Origin: Sinotaia quadrata
Lineage: Eukaryota; Mollusca; Gastropoda; Architaenioglossa; Viviparidae
DNA: 64,000 nucleotides
Reading direction: 5' to 3'
Assembly (NCBI GenBank): GCA_028829895.1
Contig: CM054177.1
Coordinates: 28,719,564-28,783,563, forward strand
Each line of letters begins with the position of its first letter. The first letter of the stretch is position 1. The translations under genes and the position numbers were made by a program. The notes below the pieces were generated by a model. The model was not told the DNA's origin, did not search any database, and worked only from the letters and a program-made list of their open reading frames with translations. Below are positions 57,015 to 64,000 of this stretch, in pieces.

Positions 57015-58144
57015 TGCGCTATCCCTTTCCTCTGTGTGCAGATTTTACAAAAAATATTAAAGATAATGCAAGAAATCTCTTACAGAACGAGTAAAATTTG
57101 AATGAATTACAATTAAAAGAAATTATAAAAGTAACACTCATACCATAATAATAAATACTTTCGAGGAAGTAACAGTATAAGCTTTTATAACCTTGTAAAC
57201 AATAGTAAATACAATACTGAGGATATATTAAATCACATAATGAGAACAGACTCTCTCAGTCTTATTATAAACTCTTTTAATTCTCTAGAATTTCTTTCTT
57301 GCATTAATATTAATTAAATTATGAGTTATTCAATTATATTATGAAAAAATATAGGCCCTAATGGCTAATGAATGGCAAATTGCTTACTATACACTACAAC
57401 GAATGGTAGAAGACACTTTAAACTTTCATCTGCAGTAAAATGTAATGAATAATAATTTAGGGGCATCTATACACACAAATCTGACCTCACTTATTAGTGA
57501 AATATTAGGTGCTGCTGACAAACTTCTACATTGACTATTCAACACACAAAAAGCACATGCACCAAGGACGCAACCATTTTCTTAATCAAGGGACATGACT
57601 CTTTTTTTCAGTGTAGTGTTATCGAACCGGACGAAGTAGAATTATATCATTTAGTGAACATCTTATGTTTGGCCTCCTACTCTTTTTCCCCTAAAACCAA
57701 CGTTATTTTGGTGAATAAGACATTGCAAGACCGGTTATAATATGTTATAGTTACATTGATGAGTTGCCTATAAAACATTTAAGGGCTGTCCGTAAAGTAC
57801 ACCACGCAGAGAGTTGGTATTAAGATTGAGAAAAGTTAGTTTTTTTGTTTTTTTTTGGGGGGGGAGCGGTCCAATAAAGATACGATCATACTTTCTGTTT
57901 TTATCTGATTTTTTAAAAAAAATGTTTTGTTCCAACTTATCTAGATTTTTTTTTTTTTTTTAAAAAGAAGACCCTAACCTAACTCTAAAACAGGCAAAAC
58001 ACTACAGTCATGTGCCAATTCCGGTTGTGTACGGAGACACTGTGACCTTTATGTCCATCCAGGGAGGTAACCACGCTTCCATGGAGAATTTTAGCTTCCT
58101 GTCTCTCTTCATAAATTCCAGAATCAAAGACTTATGGCACACTT
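57015..58144 (-). other. BCS1L upstream region
   Basis: Contains the splice acceptor near 57032 for coding exon 1, so a non-coding first exon and promoter are expected upstream. A candidate is the stretch at 58010-58080, which holds an ETS-like CCGGAA on the minus strand next to AATTGGC. Support is weak. Confidence 0.35.
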
Positions 58145-58174
58145 TCAGCTCTGCTAATTAGATAGTGAATCTAA

Positions 58175-58219
<45 letters not shown>

Positions 58220-58220
58220 A
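58145..58220. repeat. (AC)n microsatellite
   Basis: About 25 uninterrupted AC units, ending near 58218. Confidence 0.95.
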
Positions 58221-58469
58221 ATTCACCTATTAGATTCTTCTGTTTATTCTATCAACTGTTTACAGTGTCTAGGTGTAATGAATATGAATGGGGTTGAGCC
58301 AAGTATATATCTAGCGATGTCTGGTTTGATAAATAACTTTGTAATCTATGAAGTTTCATTCATAAATCTATTCTTCCTTCGTGTGTGGATTTGACTGGAG
58401 CCATCAGATTCAAATATGTAATGTTTAATAGGTTAGAATATAATGTCTCCACTGTCGTTCTAGATCAGT

Positions 58470-59175
58470 TTTCAACAAAGTTTTCCTTAGATCTCGTTTT
58501 GGTCTACTTAAGTGTGTGTGTAATGTGTATGTATGTGTGTGGTTTTTTTGTAAAACCTGTTGTTTGGCTAATTTTTCATATGTTGTTGTACATTCCCTTA
58601 GTTGTCTTCTATGCCTTACTTTATTTTTTAAAAGACCTGTCTTATGTCCTTCATTTTTTTTAGATCTGTCATGTGGCCTACTTAGTTTTTAGATCTGTCA
58701 TATGGCCTACTTTTTTGTTTACGTTTATTGTGTAATATTGTTTTAATTTACCTTTTCCCTCCTATCTTGTTTAACCTACCTTTCCACACATCTTTTGTTT
58801 GGCCTCCCACTTTTCCCCCTAAGATTAATTCTACCTTAGATCTCCTGCCTGTCTTTTATTCTTAGATCTCCTTTTTTTGTCTTTCATTTAGATCTATTGT
58901 TTGGCCTATTTTAAAAAAATTAAAAATATGTTTGGCCCAACCTTTTCTTTAATCTTTTGTCTCGTTTATTCCTTTCTATACAGCTCATATTTGTGCTTTC
59001 TTTGACCTTGAGTCTAGACTATTTTTATCCTTTGCCTGAGATCTTACATTTAGCCTACCATTTTATTTAAATCTCTTGTTTAGCGCTGCGCTCATGTGTA
59101 GCTTACTTTTTTTTAAAGTAGATTTCATGTTGATCCTACTTTTTCTTAGATGTTAGGTGTTGCCGGAAAGGTTTT
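58470..59175. repeat. Degenerate T-rich minisatellite
   Basis: Variants of TTAGATCTGTCATGTGGCCT plus ACTTTTTT recur every 25-50 bp. The least diverged pair is at about 58660-58715. Confidence 0.65.
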
Positions 59176-59394
59176 TTTTTTTATTATTTATTTTTTTTTT
59201 GGGGGGGGGGGATACTGGCTGAGAGCAGAGAGCGTCCCACATGGCTGTAAGTTATTTAGAGTCCACAATGTTTCATTCACTTCTGTAAGAACTCTTCATT
59301 TAGTGCCATGAAAATGGAATGAATGCAGATGCGATAAGATTAGCATTGATTCGCAACAGAATGTTTTCCTGTAATGTATGTGAGAGACAGAGTG

Positions 59395-59428
59395 ACAGAC
59401 AGACAGACAGAGAGAGAGAGAGAGATTT
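59395..59428. repeat. (GACA)n(GA)n microsatellite
   Basis: GACAGACAGACAGACAGAGA followed by GA units. Confidence 0.9.
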
Positions 59429-59786
59429 TGTGTAAAGAAACAGTTTATTTTAAGCCTACCTATATGATCACACTCGAGAACTATTTACTTCACATATAAA
59501 CTAGGGAGGAGGGAAGCAATAATTTGGAGGTAGATCTGCTACTTTTTCCTTCACTTCCTGAACTGATCATGAAAAGTTAAAGCTTAGCGTGACTGTCACA
59601 TCTGTGCTTTTTGCCAGACCATCACATTCATTGCAGATTTTATCTCTTGTGAACTTGTGGCTGTAGTGTTGCCTCTCTTGGCTTCCGATGGACAGTTCGA
59701 CTTGATATGGTGTCCACTACTGGTACTCACACCGCATACATACACCGCACGCACCTCTCTCCACCCACCACCCCGACAAACACACA

Positions 59787-59787
<1 letters not shown>

Positions 59788-59848
<61 letters not shown>
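59788..59848. repeat. (AC)n microsatellite
   Basis: About 28 AC units in the plus strand, preceded by an imperfect ACACACGTACAC. Confidence 0.95.
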
Positions 59849-59849
<1 letters not shown>

Positions 59850-59864
59850 CTCTCTGTGATACAA

Positions 59865-60165
59865 TCAATGCCAATGAAGAGATATCTCGTTTACAGGCAA
59901 TAAAACAAAAATGCCAATAAAAAGATATATCGTTTAAAGTCAATAAAGCAAAAATGCCAATAAAAAGATATATCATTTAAAGTCAATAAAACAAAAATGC
60001 CAATAAAAAGATATCTTTTACAGGCAATAAAACAAAAATGCCAATAAAAAGACATATAGTTTACAGGCAATAAAGCAAATATGCCAATAAAAAGATATAT
60101 CATTTAAAGTCAATAAAACGAAAATGCCAATGAAAAGATCTCCCATTTACAGGCAATAAAACGAA
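59865..60165. repeat. Minisatellite of about 45 bp
   Basis: Units of AAAATGCCAATAAAAAGATA plus TATCGTTTAAAGTCAATAAAAC, about seven copies. Confidence 0.92.
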
Positions 60166-60334
60166 ATAAGTGTATAAAGATGATACGTAAAAATAATGAC
60201 TTAACAAATCCAAACGGCGAAGGCATGTAATGATGTCGACTTAACAAGGTCAAAGGGCAGTGATTTAAAAGATGGTTGATTTAACATTTAAAAAACCGCA
60301 AATACAAATAAACGATGACACCAAAATTTTTTGA

Positions 60335-60760
60335 CTTAATCAAAAGGTGACGACATATAAAAATAGTTGACCTAAATCATTGCAAAGGACAACACGTGAA
60401 GAGCGTTGACCTAACAAACAAAACAAAAATGGCCAGTAAAGATGGTTGACCTAAATCATTGCAAAGGACAACACGTAAAAAACGTTGACCTAACAAACAA
60501 AACAAAAATGGCCAGTAAAGATGGTTGACCTAAATCATTGCAAAGACAACACGTAAAGAACATTGACCTAACAAACAAAACAAAAATGGCCAGTAAAGAT
60601 GGTTGACCTAAATCATTGCAAAGGACAACACGTAAAGAACATTGACCTAACAAACAAAACAAAAATGGCCAGTAAAGATGGTTGACCTAAATTATTGCAA
60701 AGGACAACACGTAAAGAACGCTGACCTAAAAATGGCCAGTAAAGATGGTTTGCGCAATAT
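60335..60760. repeat. Minisatellite of about 79 bp
   Basis: GGCCAGTAAAGATGGTTGAC recurs at 60431, 60510, 60588 and 60667. The rest of the unit holds CATTGCAAAGGACAACACGT. The last unit is shortened. Confidence 0.93.
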
Positions 60761-61078
60761 TTGATAACATTTGAGAAGACTTAAAAAATGCCAATAATTC
60801 ATATTATTGTTTTTCATCACTATGAAATGTCATGGACTTTCAAAAAGCAATATAACAGAATGAAATATGCTGTGGCTTGACGATGGTATGAAACAAATGT
60901 CAGTTACTAAATATAACTATCTCTCCCCGAATATTTGAGAGAGAAGCATGTCCCACTGGAACACTACAGATCAGAAAACGTCTAATGACGAAAGGATGCA
61001 CGATAGCTCCAGTGGTGATGTTAAACTGTCAGCGTACCCCCCCCCCCAATATAACTAATTAAAAATTTTAAAAGAGGA

Positions 61079-61136
61079 AATCAATCAATCAATTCATTAA
61101 TCAACCAACCAACCAACCAACCAATCAATCAATCAT
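61079..61136. repeat. (AATC)n/(AACC)n microsatellite
   Basis: AATCAATCAATTCATTAATC then ACCAACCAACCAACCAATCA. A run of C at 61036-61046 lies just before. Confidence 0.9.
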
Positions 61137-61544
61137 AGGTTTAGTGCACCAGTAGTGACAGTCTAACCTAGTCCATAATTTCTGTGTACGACTTGTGTAG
61201 TTGCAGTTCATCCATTTCCGGGTGATGTTTAATTTTAATGACCAGCGATCTGGAAAATAGCATCAAAGAAGCAACTCGTAAATTGTGCAAACCCCCAGAA
61301 TTTAAAAAGTTTGCATGCACCTGTTTTCGGTGCATTAATATGTTCGTACAATACGGGCAATAGTCAGTTGCGCCGTTCTTAAGAAAACAAAAAAAATAGT
61401 TACTAATTAAAAGAAAATAAGTTCAGCTCCTTTACAGACCTATAACAATTATAAACTGCAAATATTATCTTTAAAAATGTATAGCTATCTATGCCTTTTC
61501 TCTAGACAGCAAAAGAGACGCCAGCAGCAATTGTAGAATCACTT

Positions 61545-61805
61545 GGAATCATCTGAGCAGGATGCCAGGAAAACAGAGTCCTGTCCCAGTGCATAATTAG
61601 CCAGGAAACCAGAAACTTGTGCCAGTGCATAATTAACCAGGAAACCACAGGCCTGTGCTAGTGCACAATTAGCCAAGAAACCATAGACCAGTGCTAGAGC
61701 ACAATTAGCCAGAAAACCATAGACCTGTGCAAGTGCACAATTAGCCAGGAAACCATAAGTGTGCAAGTGCACAATTAGCCAAAAAACTATAGACCTGTGG
61801 TATTA
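61545..61805. repeat. Minisatellite of about 40 bp
   Basis: Seven or so units of GTGCACAATTAGCCAGGAAA plus CCATAGACCTGTGC. Confidence 0.9.
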
Positions 61806-61807
61806 CC

Positions 61808-62945
61808 GTACTATAACTGCTATTCTTCCTACTTTTAATGTATTGCTACAGCTACTCTTCATACTTCTACTGTACTTTTAATGCTTCTTTTCGTAATTCT
61901 ACTGTACTCTTTCTGCTACACTTCATTTCTATTGTACTATTACTGCTGCTCTTCATACTTCAATTTACTACTAGTACTACTCTCCCTATTTCTACTGTAC
62001 TACTACTGCTACTCTTCCAACATCAACTGTACTACTACTGCTACTCTTCCAACATCTACCTGTACTACTACTGCTACTCTTCCAACATCTACTGTACTAC
62101 TACTGCTACTTTATCTACTTCACCTATTCCATTACTGATATTCTTCATATTTCTAATCTTCTATTACTGTATAATCTTCTATTATTTTTACTGTACTATT
62201 ACTACTGCTACTTTTCCTATTTCTACTATACTGCTACTGCTACTTTTCGAACATCTACTTTACTACTACTGCAACTCTTCCTATTTCTACTGTACTATTA
62301 CAGATACTCTTCCTACTTCTACTGTATTACTATAGATACTTGTCCTACTTCTACTGTAGTACTACATATACTTGCCCTACTTCTACTATAGTACTACATA
62401 TACTTGTCCTACTTCTACTGTAGTACTACATATACTTGTCCTACTTTTACTGTAGTACTACAAATACTTGTCCTACTTCTACTGTAATACTAAAATACTT
62501 GTCCTACTTCTGCTGTAGTACTACATATACTTGTCCTACTTCTACTGTAGTACTACATATACTTGTTCTACTTTTACTGTAGTACTACAAATACTTGTCC
62601 TACTTCTGCTGTAGTACTACATATACTTGTCCTACTTTTACTGTAGTATTACATATATTTGTCCTCCTCCTACTGTAGTACTACAGATACTTGTCCTACT
62701 TTTACTGTAGTAGTACTGTTACTCTTCATACTTGCACTGTACTACTACTGCTACTCTTCATACTTCTACTGTACTACTACAGATACTTGTCCTACTTCCT
62801 CTGTAGTACTATTGCTACTCTTCCTACTTATACTGTACTACAACTACAGCTACGTCCTACGTATTCTGTAGTACTACTACTTTTCTTTATACTTCTACTC
62901 CACTACAACTGTTACTCCGTCATACTTCTACTAGTAGCAGCAGTA
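61808..62945. repeat. Trinucleotide-rich minisatellite, 1.1 kb
   Basis: Units of about 27-30 bp built on TACTACTGCTACTCTTCCAA and later TAGTACTACATATACTTGTC plus CTACTTCTACTG. The unit type changes near 62340 and back near 62700. No coding signal; stop-free frames are a by-product. Confidence 0.92.
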
Positions 62946-62984
62946 GTGAATATGATAATAATAGTAAATGATACTATAATATAA

Positions 62985-63364
62985 AACTTCCTACCCTAAA
63001 CAACATTGTATCATTTTATTTCATATTATATATATTTTTAAGAAAGAGGCAAGGAAAGATATGTAAGACAGAAAGAAATATAGACATTTACACACACTCA
63101 CGTACACACGTAGGGACGCGTACGTAGGACCTACGTCCACACATTATCACACAAAGAAACAGAAGGTAGTATGGTGGAAGATGTCTTGCTTACACAAGCA
63201 GAAAAACGGTCACCAGTTGCAAGCTTGCCAGCACGATGTAAGGCAAGCCAAGGTACGTGTGAAGACCAACACCATACAATGACGACACAACTATGCTTGC
63301 CGCAGTGGTCATTACGGTCTGCAGCACACCCAGTCCGGCTAATAAAGTACCTTTACAAATAGAG
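62985..63364. other. CpG-containing unique stretch
   Basis: Between two minisatellites. Holds a 15-base palindrome ACGTAGGACCTACGT near 63121 and a short frame at 63171-63362 that ends in a minor AATAAAG. No family recognised; it could be an old short transposon. Confidence 0.35.
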
Positions 63365-64000
63365 AGTTCATTTATTATAACATCTTTAAAATAGTGGGTT
63401 AATTTATTACTACACCTTTTAAACAGTAGTTAACATATCACAACAGTTAAAACAGTGAATGACACTTATCACTACAACTTTAAAATAGTGGGTTAATTTA
63501 TTACTACACCTTTTAAACAGTAGTTAACATATCACAACAGTTAAAACAGTGAATGACTTTTGTCACTACACCTTTAAAACAGTGAATGACACTTATCGCT
63601 GTATCTTTAAAATAATGATTGATACTTGTCACTGTATCTTTAAAACAGTAGTTAACATATCACAACAGTTAAAACAGTGAATGACATTTGTCACTACATC
63701 TTTAAAAAAGTGAATGACACTTATCACTATCTATGAAAAAGTGAGTGACGCATGTCACTACAGCTTTAAAAACAGTGAATGACATTTATCACTCTCTATG
63801 AAAAAGTGAATGACACTTGTCACCAATGTTCCCTCTATGGTGCGCGGCCGAATGCCGTGCAGCAGTTTCAAAATTCTGCGCACAAGTTCTGGTAGCAAGC
63901 TCTAACAACCGCCAATTCCGCGCACATAGGAAAAATATTAAAGGGAATGTTGCTTGTCACTACATCTTTAAATACTTGTTACTATATCTTTACAATAGTA
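63365..64000. repeat. Minisatellite running to the right edge
   Basis: Units of CTTTAAAACAGTGAATGACA plus CTTATCACTACA with variants carrying TAGTTAACATATCACAACAG. Interrupted by the hAT MITE at 63824-63952. Confidence 0.9.
63824..63952. mobile_element. hAT/Tip100-like MITE inside a minisatellite
   Basis: A 129-bp, CpG-rich element with ends CAATGTTCCCT and AGGGAATGTTG and a perfect 8-bp target duplication CTTGTCAC (63816-63823, 63953-63960). It interrupts the 63365-64000 tandem array, so it is younger than the array. No coding capacity. Confidence 0.85.

Noticed and set aside
56955..57030. tRNA-like A box (TAGCGCAATGG) and B box (GTTCAAATCC) at about the right spacing in BCS1L exon 1.
   Set aside because: The B-box bases encode the conserved S-N-P of NPYF, and neither a D-arm nor an acceptor stem can form. 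The resemblance is treated as chance.
57531..57740. Short plus-strand frame upstream of BCS1L.
   Set aside because: No ATG at its start, no family resemblance and no splice context.
61838..62335. A 165-codon plus-strand frame rich in Y, L and T.
   Set aside because: By-product of the trinucleotide-rich minisatellite; the frame is repetitive and lacks any domain.

Overview
The window is nuclear DNA from an invertebrate animal. It is AT-rich, has long introns with GT-AG splice sites, many minisatellites, and relics of piggyBac, hAT, Tc1/mariner-like and LINE elements. The transposon mix and general character suggest a mollusc or another lophotrochozoan, but that is inference. Only three protein-coding genes are supported, and each was rebuilt exon by exon from conserved protein motifs, splice sites and matching codon phase.

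Layout. (1) Positions 1-16104, minus strand: the 5' part of a PPP1R37-like gene (leucine-rich-repeat regulatory subunit of protein phosphatase 1). Coding exon 1 (15813-16104) and exon 2 (9277-9374) are here and the rest lies beyond the left edge. Its introns hold two hAT MITEs, piggyBac relics, a broken LINE split by piggyBac-derived DNA, and a Tc1-like repeat. (2) About 16180-16330: a CpG-containing head-to-head promoter. (3) 18610-44390, plus strand: a complete VRK1-type nuclear serine/threonine kinase gene, 13 coding exons, 539 residues. Its introns hold a 2.9-kb element with long inverted arms, a deleted piggyBac element with intact ends, a THAP-domain relic, a MITE and several minisatellites, including a roughly 0.9-kb polypurine array. 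(4) 48226-57014, minus strand: a complete BCS1L gene (mitochondrial AAA ATPase that inserts the Rieske protein into complex III), 6 coding exons, 420 residues, convergent with VRK1. (5) 57-64 kb: no gene recognised; minisatellites, microsatellites and one hAT MITE.

The most unusual signal is repeated. At least four 5' splice sites (VRK1 exons 3 and 10, BCS1L exons 3 and 5) and the BCS1L stop-codon region are the first unit of a tandem array that runs on into the intron or 3' flank. The last 7-25 coding bases and the splice donor are therefore copied several times as decoys. The coding parts copied include the VRK1 catalytic-lysine segment and the BCS1L sensor-1 segment, so the exon must be the conserved member. 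Because minisatellites are very common here, chance overlap is the null hypothesis to test.

The three genes have unrelated functions (PP1 regulation, chromatin kinase, respiratory complex III assembly). The only linkage visible is positional: a shared promoter for PPP1R37/VRK1 and convergent ends for VRK1/BCS1L.
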